DNA of 64,000 bases from Flavobacterium urocaniciphilum (GCF_900110615.1 NZ_FOEI01000001.1:372001-436000); one strand, 5' to 3'. Shown: positions 37,503 to 47,067, numbered from the stretch's first letter. Notes: generated from the letters alone by a model not told the origin. Numbers and translations are program-made.

Positions 37503-37633
37503 TTCAGTTTTTTATAGTTTTTTTTCCATTAGTTGTATGTGTTTATATTGGTGAATTAACTAAACAATATTTTTAAATAATAATTCTTCCCACTTCCATC
37601 TTCAATCTTCAAGCATTTTTTACCACAAAACAT

Positions 37634-37662
37634 TTGTAATTTATAAAAAATTCGTATCTTTG
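37634..37662 (+). promoter_or_regulatory. Promoter of rpsA
   Basis: TTG (37634-37636), an 18-nt spacer and TATCTTTG (37655-37662) match the Bacteroidota consensus. It leaves a ~110-nt untranslated leader before the rpsA ATG. Confidence 0.6.
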
Positions 37663-37718
37663 CGCACCTTTTGGCAGAGTATAGTTTTCAATTGGTAATC
37701 AAATATTTACATAAATCA

Positions 37719-37762
37719 CTGTTGTGTTTTAATCTGCATATATAAAACTAAAACAAACACAG
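37719..37762 (+). promoter_or_regulatory. Leader hairpin before rpsA
   Basis: CTGTTGTGTTTTA (37719-37731) can pair imperfectly with TAAAACAAACACAG (37749-37762), ending 19 nt before the start codon. It may be a translational control site; this is inference. Confidence 0.3.
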
Positions 37763-37781
37763 CATACAAATTTTTATCAGC

Positions 37782-39557
37782 ATGTCTGAATTAAACAAAG
37801 ATCAACAAGCATTTTTAGCAGATTTTAACTGGCATAATTATGCAGAAGGAATTGATGCAATTGATGCAAAAAATCTTCAAGAATTTGAAGATTTAGTAAC
37901 TAAAACTTTCATTTCTACAGGAGATGAGGAAGTTGTAGAAGGTGTAGTAGTTAGAATCACTGACAGAGATGTTATCGTTGATATTAACGCTAAATCTGAA
38001 GGAGCTATTTCTTTAAATGAATTCCGTTACAACCCAGCTTTAAAAGTGGGTGACAAAGTAGAAGTATTAATCGACGTTCGTGAGGACAAAACAGGTCAAT
38101 TAGTATTATCTCACAAAAAAGCAAGAACAATCAAAGCATGGGATAGAGTTATTGCTGCTAATGAGTCTGGAGAAATCGTTAATGGTTTCGTAAAATGCAG
38201 AACTAAAGGTGGTATGATCGTTGATGTATTTGGTATTGAAGCATTCTTACCAGGTTCTCAAATTGATGTTAAACCTATCCGTGATTACGATCAATATGTA
38301 AACAAAACTATGGAGTTCAAAGTTGTGAAAATCAACCATGAGTTCAAAAACGTAGTAGTTTCTCATAAAGCATTAATCGAAGCTGATATCGAGGTTCAGA
38401 AAAAAGAAATCATTGGTCAATTAGAAAAAGGACAAGTATTAGAAGGTGTTGTTAAAAACATTACTTCTTACGGTGTATTCATTGACTTAGGTGGTGTAGA
38501 TGGATTAATCCACATTACTGATTTATCTTGGTCTCGTATCAACCACCCAAGTGAAGTTTTAGAATTAGACCAAAAATTAAATGTTGTTATCTTAGATTTC
38601 GATGATGAGAAAACAAGAATTCAATTAGGTTTAAAACAATTAAACGCTCACCCATGGGATGCTTTAGCAGCTGATTTAAAAGTTGGTGATAAAGTAAAAG
38701 GTAAAGTAGTTGTTTTAGCTGATTACGGTGCTTTCATTGAAGTAGCGGAAGGAGTAGAAGGATTAATTCACGTTTCTGAAATGTCTTGGTCAACTCACTT
38801 AAGAAGTGCTCAAGATTTCGTTAAAGTTGGTGATACTGTTGAAGCAGTTATCTTAACTTTAGATAGAGACGATAGAAAAATGTCTTTAGGTATTAAGCAA
38901 ATGACTCAAGATCCATGGACTGGAATTACTGAAAAATTCCCTGTTGGATCTAAACATACTGGAATCGTTAGAAACTTTACTAACTTCGGAATTTTCGTTG
39001 AGTTAGAAGAAGGAATCGACGGATTAGTATACATTTCTGATTTATCTTGGACTAAGAAAATCAAACACCCATCTGAATTTGTAAATGTAGGTGATAAATT
39101 AGACGTAGTTGTTTTAGAATTAGACGTTGAAGGTAGAAAATTATCTTTAGGTCACAAACAAACTACTGATAACCCATGGGACAAACATGAAGCAGCTTAT
39201 GCAGTTGGTTCAGTTCACAATGGAACTATCTTAGAAATGGTTGACAAAGGTGCAACTGTTGATTTCGGAGATAACGTACAAGGATTTGTTCCTACACGTC
39301 ACTTAGAAAAAGAAGATGGTAAAAAATTGAAAAAAGGTGATGCAGTTGACTTCAAAGTAATTGAGTTCAATAAAGAATTCAAAAGAATTGTAGCTTCTCA
39401 CACTGCAACATTTAGAGAAGAAGAAGAGAAAAACTTCAAAGCTGCTGCAGCTGAATCTTCAAATGTTGCTTCATCTTCAAACAATGCTGAAAAATCAACT
39501 TTAGGTGATATCGATGCATTAGCTGAATTAAAAGCTAGAATGGAAAAAGGAGAGTAA
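37782..39557 (+). CDS. rpsA: 30S ribosomal protein S1
   Basis: The 591-residue protein is made of repeated S1/OB-fold domains; clear units occur in sequence as VEGVVVRITDRDVIVDI, VNGFVKCRTKGGMIVDV, LEGVVKNITSYGVFIDLGG, VKGKVVVLADYGAFIEV, HTGIVRNFTNFGIFVELEEG and HNGTILEMVDKGATVDFGD, six in all. S1 helps load mRNA on the 30S subunit. The length and the low-complexity C-terminal tail (AAAESSNVASSSNNAEKS) are usual for Bacteroidota. It is transcribed alone, from a strong promoter with a long leader, to a terminator at 39602. Confidence 0.97.
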   Translation: MSELNKDQQAFLADFNWHNYAEGIDAIDAKNLQEFEDLVTKTFISTGDEEVVEGVVVRITDRDVIVDINAKSEGAISLNEFRYNPALKVGDKVEVLIDVREDKTGQLVLSHKKARTIKAWDRVIAANESGEIVNGFVKCRTKGGMIVDVFGIEAFLPGSQIDVKPIRDYDQYVNKTMEFKVVKINHEFKNVVVSHKALIEADIEVQKKEIIGQLEKGQVLEGVVKNITSYGVFIDLGGVDGLIHITDLSWSRINHPSEVLELDQKLNVVILDFDDEKTRIQLGLKQLNAHPWDALAADLKVGDKVKGKVVVLADYGAFIEVAEGVEGLIHVSEMSWSTHLRSAQDFVKVGDTVEAVILTLDRDDRKMSLGIKQMTQDPWTGITEKFPVGSKHTGIVRNFTNFGIFVELEEGIDGLVYISDLSWTKKIKHPSEFVNVGDKLDVVVLELDVEGRKLSLGHKQTTDNPWDKHEAAYAVGSVHNGTILEMVDKGATVDFGDNVQGFVPTRHLEKEDGKKLKKGDAVDFKVIEFNKEFKRIVASHTATFREEEEKNFKAAAAESSNVASSSNNAEKSTLGDIDALAELKARMEKGE

Positions 39558-39566
39558 TCTCTTTTT

Positions 39567-39596
39567 CTGTCATACTGAACTTGTTTCAGTATCTAA
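39567..39596. repeat. Dispersed repeat TCATACTGAACTTGTTTCAG
   Basis: A short imperfect palindrome (ACTGAAcTTgTTTCAGT) of the GTCATACTGAAC-type intergenic repeat family seen in many Bacteroidota; it lies between the rpsA stop and its terminator. Confidence 0.45.
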
Positions 39597-39601
39597 ATAA
39601 C

Positions 39602-39636
39602 AAATCCCAATCAGCAATGATTGGGATTTTTTTTTA
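39602..39636 (+). terminator. rpsA terminator, identical to the one at 41722
   Basis: AAATCCCAATCA (39602-39613) pairs with TGATTGGGATTT around a GCAA tetraloop and is followed by a T run. The same hairpin, loop and T run recur exactly at 41722-41755. Confidence 0.85.
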
Positions 39637-39733
39637 TAACAATTTTATAATTTGTAGTTTGAAAAAGTAATAAAAATAATACAATATTGAAGCAACCTTT
39701 TTGTTATTTTAGCATCTTGATAAAAACACAACA

Positions 39734-41698
39734 ATGAAAAACTACTACTTACTTGTATTCTTGCTTTTGGGCTTTATTGGAAAAGCTCAAATTATTTCTA
39801 TTCCTGATGCTAATTTTAAGTCGAAATTGTTGACTTCCAATTTGTCCAATGGAATAGCAAAGGATATTAATCTTAATAATATTATTGTTGATTTAAATAA
39901 TGATAATGAAATTCAAGCTAATGAAGCGCTCTTAGTTTATTATTTAGATTTAACATCTTCAAACATATACTCAATTGTAGGAATTAATAATTTTATTAAT
40001 TTAAAATATTTATATGCTGGAAATAATTTTTTAAACACTTTTGATTGTCAAGGATTAATTAATCTAAAGTACTTATATCTTTTCAACAATCAATTTACTA
40101 CATTAGATGTTTCACCATTAATCAGTCTTTTGGATTTTGATTGCATGAGTAATAACCTTTTGAAAATTTTAAATGTTAAAAATGGAAGAGATGAGGTTGT
40201 TTATTTTAATTACAATCCTAATTTAAAATATGTATGTTGTGATTTAAATGAGACTCCATATATTGCTCAAAGAGTATCGGAATATGGTTACACTAATTGC
40301 AATATAAATTCTTACTGCACATTTGAACCTGGAGGTATATTATATGTTGTTCAGGGAAATAATAAATTTGACAATGAAAATGATGGTTGTGATAATAATG
40401 ATGGTTTTATACCTAATCTTAAATATTCAATTAATAATGGAACATCGACTGGACAGTTGATTTCAAATAATACAGGAGTTCATTCCATTCATGTGCAATC
40501 AGGATCACATACAGTAACACCAATTTTAGAAAATCCAAATTATTTTAATGTGTCTCCAGCAAATGTTTTGGTTAATTTTCCTACACAAGCTAGTCCGTTT
40601 ACACAAAACTTTTGTATTACGCCAAATGGAGTTGTCCATGATGTAGAAGTTTCAATAATTCCAACAAGTGTTGCCAGACCAGGTTTTGATTGTTATTATC
40701 AAATTATTTATAGAAACAAAGGAAATCAAACAGAAAACGGAACTGTTAACCTACAATTCAATGATGCTATTTTAGATTTTGTTTCGTCAAGTGTTATAAA
40801 TTCTAATCAAACTTTAAATAATTTGAATTGGAATTATGTTAATCTTCTGCCTTTAGAAACAAGAACTATAAATGTTGTATTGAATTTAAATTCTCCAATA
40901 GAAACTCCAGCAGTTAATGGAAATGATGTTTTAAATTTAATAACTACAATAACTTCACCTGATGAAGTTCCATGTAATGATTGGCTTCAATCTCGATGTG
41001 ATAATGTATTTACTTTAAACCAAACGGTTGTGAATTCATATGACCCAAATGATAAAACCTGTTTGCAAGGGACAACTATAAGTCCAGATAGAGTAGGTGG
41101 ATATGTACATTACATGATTCGATTCGAAAATACGGGAACTTTCCCTGCCGAAAACATTGTGGTTAAAGATATGATTGATACCGCTAAGTTTAATGTTTCG
41201 AGTTTAGTGCCATTACATGCGAGTCATAATTATGTTACGAAAATTTCTGGTAATAAAGTAGAGTTCATTTTTGAAAATATCAATTTGCCTTTTGATGATG
41301 CCAATAACGATGGTTATATTGCTTTTAAAATTAAAACGCTACCAAGTTTAGTGCTTGGAGATACATTTAGTAATTTGGCAAATATTTATTTCGATTATAA
41401 TTTTCCAATAATCACAAACACTGCAACGACAACAATTGCTGCATTAAGTAATCCGAGTTTTGAATTTTCAAACTATATTAGTTTGTATCCAAATCCAACT
41501 ACAAATGAATTGAATATTAACTTGAAATCAGCAATAGAAATTCACTCGATTCAAATTTATAATACAATCGGACAATTGGTGACTGTTCAAACAGGAAATG
41601 CTTTGAAAGTTGATGTTTCGAATTTAAAAACGGGCAATTATTTTATTAAAATAAATACCAATGAAGGTTATTCAACAAGTCAATTTATTAAGGAATAG
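39734..41698 (+). CDS. Secreted T9SS type A substrate with leucine-rich-repeat-like and DUF7619-like domains
   Basis: The 654-residue product has a signal peptide (MKNYYLLVFLLLGFIGKAQ), a short leucine-rich-repeat-like region (residues ~75-150, with NLKYLYAGNNFLNTFDCQGL), Ig-like or DUF11-like beta domains, then a DUF7619-type module (NSYDPNDKTCLQGTTISPD, YMIRFENTGTFPAENIVVKD) and a type A sorting domain (SLYPNPTTNELNINL, GNYFIKINTNEG). It should be exported by the T9SS and attached to the cell surface. It is flanked by identical terminators. The ligand is unknown. Confidence 0.9.
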   Translation: MKNYYLLVFLLLGFIGKAQIISIPDANFKSKLLTSNLSNGIAKDINLNNIIVDLNNDNEIQANEALLVYYLDLTSSNIYSIVGINNFINLKYLYAGNNFLNTFDCQGLINLKYLYLFNNQFTTLDVSPLISLLDFDCMSNNLLKILNVKNGRDEVVYFNYNPNLKYVCCDLNETPYIAQRVSEYGYTNCNINSYCTFEPGGILYVVQGNNKFDNENDGCDNNDGFIPNLKYSINNGTSTGQLISNNTGVHSIHVQSGSHTVTPILENPNYFNVSPANVLVNFPTQASPFTQNFCITPNGVVHDVEVSIIPTSVARPGFDCYYQIIYRNKGNQTENGTVNLQFNDAILDFVSSSVINSNQTLNNLNWNYVNLLPLETRTINVVLNLNSPIETPAVNGNDVLNLITTITSPDEVPCNDWLQSRCDNVFTLNQTVVNSYDPNDKTCLQGTTISPDRVGGYVHYMIRFENTGTFPAENIVVKDMIDTAKFNVSSLVPLHASHNYVTKISGNKVEFIFENINLPFDDANNDGYIAFKIKTLPSLVLGDTFSNLANIYFDYNFPIITNTATTTIAALSNPSFEFSNYISLYPNPTTNELNINLKSAIEIHSIQIYNTIGQLVTVQTGNALKVDVSNLKTGNYFIKINTNEGYSTSQFIKE

Positions 41699-41720
41699 AC
41701 TTTAATTAATACTTTATAAT

Positions 41721-41755
41721 AAAATCCCAATCAGCAATGATTGGGATTTTTTTTT
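41721..41755 (+). terminator. Terminator after the T9SS-substrate gene, twin of the rpsA terminator
   Basis: AAAATCCCAATCA (41721-41733), loop GCAA, complement 41738-41750 and a run of nine T. It is identical to 39602-39635 over ~34 bases. Confidence 0.85.
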
Positions 41756-41818
41756 ACCTTTTTAAAACCAAGCTTTTTCTTTTTTCGTACATGTATGTAT
41801 AAACTTAAATTATTAAAC

Positions 41819-42379
41819 ATGAAAACGAAAAAAATCTTATCAGTAGTTGCTTTTGCATTATTTACAAGTATCACTGCTTTAGCACAAAACGAGAAAACAG
41901 TAGAAGTAGGTGGAGCACCTATGTATCCTTCAAAAAACATTGTTGAAAATGCAGTAAATTCAAAAGACCACACTACTTTAGTGGCAGCTGTAAAAGCAGC
42001 AGAATTAGTAGATGTATTAATGTCTAAAGGCCCATTCACCGTTTTTGCTCCAACAAACGCTGCTTTTGAAAAACTACCTTCAGGAACAGTGGAAACTTTA
42101 CTAAAACCAGAAAACAAAAAATTATTGCAAACTATTTTAACCTACCATGTAGTTGCTGGTAAAATGAACGCAAAAGATTTAATGGCAGCAATTAAAAAAG
42201 GAAATGGAAAAGCAGTTTTGAATACGGTAAGTGGAGGAAAACTAACCGCTTGGATGAAAGGAAACGATATATATTTAACTGATGAAAATGGAAATTCTGC
42301 AAAAGTAACAATAGCAGATGTAAATCAATCAAATGGAGTGATTCATGTAATTGATTCAGTTGTTACACCAAAATCATAA
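41819..42379 (+). CDS. Fasciclin (FAS1) domain-containing secreted protein
   Basis: The 186-residue product starts MKTKKILSVVAFALFTSITALAQ, a signal peptide; longer frames upstream overlap the previous terminator. The remaining ~140 residues are one FAS1 domain, with ELVDVLMSKGPFTVFAPTNAAF (H1 region), LLQTILTYHVVAGKM and ADVNQSNGVIHVIDSVVTP (H2). FAS1 proteins are adhesive or surface-associated. A short NIVENAVNSKDHTTL precedes the domain. It stands alone and ends at a bidirectional terminator facing pheT. Confidence 0.93.
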   Translation: MKTKKILSVVAFALFTSITALAQNEKTVEVGGAPMYPSKNIVENAVNSKDHTTLVAAVKAAELVDVLMSKGPFTVFAPTNAAFEKLPSGTVETLLKPENKKLLQTILTYHVVAGKMNAKDLMAAIKKGNGKAVLNTVSGGKLTAWMKGNDIYLTDENGNSAKVTIADVNQSNGVIHVIDSVVTPKS

Positions 42380-42400
42380 TTTTTAGTTTTTAGTTACAAA

Positions 42401-42440
42401 AAATCCCATTTTTAAATTTTAAAAATGGGATTTGGTTTTT
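42401..42440. terminator. Bidirectional terminator between the fasciclin gene and pheT
   Basis: A 13-bp stem AAATCCCATTTTT (42401-42413) with its complement at 42421-42433 serves the plus-strand fasciclin gene and may also stop pheT transcription from the other side. Confidence 0.7.
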
Positions 42441-42444
42441 AAAT

Positions 42445-42475
42445 GCCTGACAGGTTTCAAAAATCTGTTAGGTTT
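42445..42475 (-). repeat. CCTGACAGGTTT-type hairpin repeat
   Basis: CCTGACAGGTTT pairs imperfectly with AATCTGTTAGG, ending just after the pheT stop at 42481. A perfect member of the same type lies at 62418-62445. Confidence 0.5.
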
Positions 42476-42480
42476 ATTAA

Positions 42481-44907
42481 TTATCTTAAAACAGCTTCTA
42501 ATTTATTTTCGAAATTAGTTTGTAAGTTTTTCATGATTTTATCAATTTGTACATCGGTTAATGTTTTAGATGTATCTTGAAGAATAAAACTCAACGCATA
42601 CGATTTCTTTCCTTCAGGAAGATTTTTCCCTTCGTATACATCAAATAAATTGATATTTTTCAATAATGATTTTTCAGTTTGTTTTGCAACTGCAAATAAT
42701 TCTTCAAAAGTTACTGAGCTGTTTACTAATAAAGCTAAATCTCTTCTTACTTCTGGGAATTTAGGAATTTCAGTTAACTTGATTTTATTTGAAACATATT
42801 TCTGAATCGCATTCCAATTTAAATCTGCAAAGAAAACATCTTGTTTTATATCAAAATGTTTTAAAATTGATTTTTTAACTGTTCCAAATTCTGCTACGAT
42901 TTCATTTCCAATTGTAAATGCAATTCCTTCATTAAACACATCATGCGTAACAGGAACTGTTTTCACTTTTGAATCGATATTCAATTTAGACAAAATAGTC
43001 ATTACATAACCTTTGAATAAAAAGAAATCGCTTGGTTTTTGAGCAACATTCCAATTTTCAGAAGTTGCATTACCTGTCATACTGATGGTTAAATGCTTTT
43101 TCTCTGTGTAAGCACTTTCAATTTTATGATATGTTTTTCCGAATTCAAATAATTTTAAATCGGCATTTTTTCTATTGATGTTATATGATATTGCTTCTAA
43201 TGCAGAGAACAACATCGATTGTCTCATTACAGATAAATCACTACTTAACGGATTTAACATTGAAACCGTTTCTTCAGCTTTAACTTGTTCAGATAATTCA
43301 ATATAACTTGAAGTTGTTAAAGAGTTTGCCATCATTTCATGGAAACCTACTGAACATAATTGATTTGCAATGATGTTTTGTACTTTAAATTCTTCTGTTC
43401 TTGATGAATTAGAAACGGAAGCATTAATTTTACTTGGAATTTTAATGTTGTTATATCCATAAACACGTAAAATTTCTTCAATAACATCCACTTCTCTTTG
43501 AACGTCCACTCGGTAAGAAGGAATAACTAATCCTAATCCGTTATCGGTAATACTATTTACTTTAATGTCTAAAGAAGCTAAAATATTTTTGATAGTTTCT
43601 TTTTTCAATTCTTCACCAATAAGTTTATTGATTTTATCGAAAGTTAAGAATACTTGAAAATCTTCAATTTTCTTTGGATAAATATCAACAATGTCAGAAG
43701 TGATTTCACCACCAGCCACTTCTTGAATTAATAATGCTGCACGTTTTAAAGCGTAAACAGTAATTTCCGGATCAATTCCTCTTTCAAATCTAAAAGAAGC
43801 ATCTGTAGAAAGAGTATGACGTTTGGCTGTTTTTCTAATTGAAACCGGATTGAAATATGCACTTTCTAAGAAAATATTTGTAGTTGTTTCTGTAACTCCA
43901 GAATTGGCTCCACCAAATACTCCAGCAATACACATTGGTCCGCTTTCGTCACAAATCATTAAATCTTCTTCGTGAAGTTCTCTTTCTATATTATCTAAAG
44001 TGGTAAATTTAGTTCCAGCAGCAACTGTTTTTACAATTACTTTATTTCCTTTAATTTTATTTGCATCAAAAGCATGTAACGGCTGACCTAATTCGTGTAA
44101 CACATAATTAGTAACATCAACAATATTGTTTTTTGGAGCTAATCCAATTGATTTTAATCGGTTTTGTAACCAAGCCGGTGAAGGTTTTACAGTAACTCCA
44201 GAAATTGTAACTCCTGCATAGCGTGGTGCTAATTTATTATCAACAACATTAACGTCAATTTTTAATGTTCTTTTGTCAACTTTAAATTTACTTACAGAAG
44301 GTGTGATGAATTCTGTATGAACATTAGTCTGACTCAATCCTGCTTTTAAATCACGAGCTACACCTAAATGACTCATAGCATCTGCACGGTTTGGCGTTAA
44401 ACCAATTTCAAATACTTCATCCACTTCAATGTTGAATACTTTACTGGCTGGAGTTCCTGGTTTTAAATCATCTGCTAAAACCATAATTCCATCATGACTA
44501 TCGCCTAAACCAATTTCGTCTTCAGCGCAAATCATTCCGAAACTTTCTTGTCCGCGGATTTTTCCTTTTTTAATTTCAAAACTATTTCCTTCTTTATCAA
44601 AAAGTTTCGTACCAATTGTAGCTACAGGAACTTTTTGTCCGGCAGCAACATTACTTGCTCCACAAACAATTTGAACAGGAGTTCCATCACCTAAATCAAC
44701 AGTAGTAATTTTTAATTTGTCGGCATCTGGATGCTTTTCACATGTTAAAACATGTCCAACAACAATACCTTGTAGTCCACCTTTAACACTTTCAAAATTA
44801 TCTACAGCTTCAACTTCTAAACCTAAATCTGTTAGTAATGATGAAATTTCATCTGATTTCCAGTCGATTTTAATAAATTGTTTTAACCAATTGTAAGAAA
44901 TACGCAT
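42481..44907 (-). CDS. pheT: Phenylalanine--tRNA ligase beta subunit
   Basis: The 808-residue protein has an N-terminal tRNA-binding EMAP-like domain (VVGHVLTCEKHPDADKLKIT, QIVCGASNVAAGQKVPVA), the B3/B4 editing domain (HELGQPLHAFDANKIKG, CIAGVFGGANSGVTE), B5, the catalytic-like core (HEMMANSLTTSSYIE) and a C-terminal FDX-ACB anticodon-binding domain (RDLALLVNSSVTFEEL). It pairs with PheS, which is not encoded in this window, to charge tRNA-Phe. It is a single-gene unit with TATCTTTG upstream at 44931-44938 on the minus strand. Confidence 0.97.
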   Translation of the reverse strand: MRISYNWLKQFIKIDWKSDEISSLLTDLGLEVEAVDNFESVKGGLQGIVVGHVLTCEKHPDADKLKITTVDLGDGTPVQIVCGASNVAAGQKVPVATIGTKLFDKEGNSFEIKKGKIRGQESFGMICAEDEIGLGDSHDGIMVLADDLKPGTPASKVFNIEVDEVFEIGLTPNRADAMSHLGVARDLKAGLSQTNVHTEFITPSVSKFKVDKRTLKIDVNVVDNKLAPRYAGVTISGVTVKPSPAWLQNRLKSIGLAPKNNIVDVTNYVLHELGQPLHAFDANKIKGNKVIVKTVAAGTKFTTLDNIERELHEEDLMICDESGPMCIAGVFGGANSGVTETTTNIFLESAYFNPVSIRKTAKRHTLSTDASFRFERGIDPEITVYALKRAALLIQEVAGGEITSDIVDIYPKKIEDFQVFLTFDKINKLIGEELKKETIKNILASLDIKVNSITDNGLGLVIPSYRVDVQREVDVIEEILRVYGYNNIKIPSKINASVSNSSRTEEFKVQNIIANQLCSVGFHEMMANSLTTSSYIELSEQVKAEETVSMLNPLSSDLSVMRQSMLFSALEAISYNINRKNADLKLFEFGKTYHKIESAYTEKKHLTISMTGNATSENWNVAQKPSDFFLFKGYVMTILSKLNIDSKVKTVPVTHDVFNEGIAFTIGNEIVAEFGTVKKSILKHFDIKQDVFFADLNWNAIQKYVSNKIKLTEIPKFPEVRRDLALLVNSSVTFEELFAVAKQTEKSLLKNINLFDVYEGKNLPEGKKSYALSFILQDTSKTLTDVQIDKIMKNLQTNFENKLEAVLR

Positions 44908-44930
44908 TTTAAAATTTTTTTATAAGAATG

Positions 44931-44938
44931 CAAAGATA
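44931..44938 (-). promoter_or_regulatory. Likely -7 promoter box of pheT
   Basis: TATCTTTG on the minus strand, 23 bp before the pheT ATG, matches TAnnTTTG; the -33 TTG is unclear. Confidence 0.4.
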
Positions 44939-45012
44939 ACTATTTGAATATAATTTTAAAGTAATTTTTGATGTAGATGAAAAGTTTAGTTGTAAAATAT
45001 TTTTCACTAAAA

Positions 45013-45045
45013 TTGATTTTATAGTTTCAATATTTTATAACTTTG
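45013..45045 (+). promoter_or_regulatory. Promoter of the Kup potassium transporter gene
   Basis: TTG (45013-45015) and TAACTTTG (45038-45045), separated by 22 nt, lie 24 bp before the ATG at 45070. Confidence 0.45.
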
Positions 45046-45069
45046 TGTTTCGTTTTTATAAATTTTAAA

Positions 45070-47028
45070 ATGGAAAAAAATTCACACGGCTTGCATAAAC
45101 TTTCAGCAGCCGGTTTACTAGTTACACTAGGAATTATTTATGGAGATATCGGAACTTCTCCATTATATGTATTAAACGCAATTATTGGTAAGAATGCAAT
45201 TAATACAGATACTATTAAAGGTGCCATCTCTTGTATCTTTTGGACCTTAACCCTACAAACTACAATTAAGTACGTAATTTTAACTCTAAGAGCCGACAAT
45301 AACGGTGAGGGTGGAATTTTTTCTTTATACGCCTTAATTAGAAAAACAAAAATTAAATGGTTATTATTTCCAGCAATTATTGGTGGTTGTACACTTTTAG
45401 CGGATGGAATTATTACACCGCCAATTTCGGTATCATCTGCTATTGAAGGAATTAAAACAATGTATCCAAGTTTTCCTGAGGATAAAATTATGTACATTGT
45501 TATCATCATTTTAACTGTTCTTTTCGGAATTCAGCAGTTCGGTACTAAGTTTATCGGGAAGTTTTTCGGACCAGTAATGTTATTATGGTTTGGAATGTTA
45601 GGAACTTTAGGTATCATTCAAACGTTTTTAAATCTAGAGATTTTATCGGCTTTAAATCCGTATTACGCTTATAAATTATTAGCTGAACATGGTGGATATT
45701 TATACTTAGGTGCTGTTTTCTTATGTACAACAGGAGCAGAGGCATTATATTCTGACTTAGGTCATTGTGGAAAACAAAACATTAGAATTAGCTGGATTTT
45801 CGTAAAAACTACTTTAATCTTAAATTATTTAGGACAAGGTGCTTGGTTAATTCAACACGATGGACAAACGTTAGAACAAGCTGGAATTACAAATCCATTT
45901 TATGGTGTAATGCCAGAATGGTTTTTACCAGTGGGAATTGCAATTGCAACTTTAGCAGCAATCGTAGCTTCTCAAGCGTTAATTAGTGGATCGTTTACCT
46001 TAATCAATGAGGCGATTCGATTAAACTTTTGGCCAAGAGTTAAAATCAAATATCCAACCGAGTTAAAAGGACAATTATATATTCCATCTTTAAACTGGTT
46101 GTTATGGGCTGGATGTATTTTTATTGTATTGTATTTTGAAAAAGCAGCTGCCATGGAAGCGGCTTATGGTTTAGCAATTGTATTAACGATGTTAATGACC
46201 ACTACATTGTTAAACTTCTATATGATTTTAAAACGATACCATAAAGCGTTTATTTGGACTATCATTCCAATTTATGTAATTATCGAAATGGCCTTTTTAT
46301 ATGCTTGTATGCATAAATTTGGTGAAGGTGGTTACATAACTTTAATTATTGCATTTGTTTTATTTGCAGTAATGACGTGTTGGTATTTTGCTAGAAAAAT
46401 TAGAAACCGTTTCGTTGAGTTTGTAAAATTAGATAAATATTTACCAGTATTAGAAGATTTAAGTAAAGACGAATCGGTGCCTAAATATGCTACAAACTTA
46501 GTTTACTTAACAAGTGCAGATAACCGATACGAAATTGAATCGAAAATTATTTATTCGATTATGAATAATAATCCGAAACGTGCTGATATTTATTGGTTTG
46601 CTCACGTACATGTAGTAGATGAACCATATACTATGGAATATAGAGTTTGTGAGTTTATTCATGATGATGTTATCCGTGTAGATTTCAGATTAGGATTTAG
46701 AATTGCACCGAAATTCAATAAAATGTTTGCGCAAGTTGTAAAAGACATGCAAAAAAGAGGAGAAGTAGATTTAATGAGTCGTTATACTTCTTTAAACAAA
46801 CATAAAGTAATGGGTGATTTCCGTTATGTATTAATTGAGAAATTCATGTCTTACGATAATGCATTACCTTTCTATGAGAAATTAATTTTAGACGGGTATT
46901 CAATTCTTAAAAAAATGGGATTATCTGAAGAGAAAGCTTTTGGTTTAGATCCAGGTTCAGTAACGATTGAGAAATTCCCTCTGAAAATTTCAAATACGAA
47001 AGCAATCAAATTAACAAGAGTTGATTAA
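45070..47028 (+). CDS. kup: KUP-family potassium transporter
   Basis: The 652-residue protein has the KUP signature GIIYGDIGTSPLYVLNAI, the family block NNGEGGIFSLYALIRK, about twelve membrane helices to residue ~440, and a cytoplasmic C-terminal domain (RADIYWFAHVHVVDEPYTMEY). The ATG at 45070 is chosen because a TTG at 45043 lies in the promoter -7 box. Kup takes up K+ with protons at the inner membrane. It is monocistronic, followed by a strong terminator. Confidence 0.95.
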   Translation: MEKNSHGLHKLSAAGLLVTLGIIYGDIGTSPLYVLNAIIGKNAINTDTIKGAISCIFWTLTLQTTIKYVILTLRADNNGEGGIFSLYALIRKTKIKWLLFPAIIGGCTLLADGIITPPISVSSAIEGIKTMYPSFPEDKIMYIVIIILTVLFGIQQFGTKFIGKFFGPVMLLWFGMLGTLGIIQTFLNLEILSALNPYYAYKLLAEHGGYLYLGAVFLCTTGAEALYSDLGHCGKQNIRISWIFVKTTLILNYLGQGAWLIQHDGQTLEQAGITNPFYGVMPEWFLPVGIAIATLAAIVASQALISGSFTLINEAIRLNFWPRVKIKYPTELKGQLYIPSLNWLLWAGCIFIVLYFEKAAAMEAAYGLAIVLTMLMTTTLLNFYMILKRYHKAFIWTIIPIYVIIEMAFLYACMHKFGEGGYITLIIAFVLFAVMTCWYFARKIRNRFVEFVKLDKYLPVLEDLSKDESVPKYATNLVYLTSADNRYEIESKIIYSIMNNNPKRADIYWFAHVHVVDEPYTMEYRVCEFIHDDVIRVDFRLGFRIAPKFNKMFAQVVKDMQKRGEVDLMSRYTSLNKHKVMGDFRYVLIEKFMSYDNALPFYEKLILDGYSILKKMGLSEEKAFGLDPGSVTIEKFPLKISNTKAIKLTRVD

Positions 47029-47032
47029 AAAT

Positions 47033-47061
47033 AAAAACCACGCTAAAGGCGTGGTTTTTTT
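47033..47061 (+). terminator. kup terminator
   Basis: AAAAACCACGC (47033-47043) pairs with GCGTGGTTTTT (47049-47059) around a 5-nt loop, followed by T residues. Confidence 0.85.
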
Positions 47062-47067
47062 ATTTAT

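Noticed and set aside
41741-42117. A long minus-strand open frame under the fasciclin gene
   Set aside because: Antisense shadow; the plus frame has a signal peptide and a full FAS1 domain.
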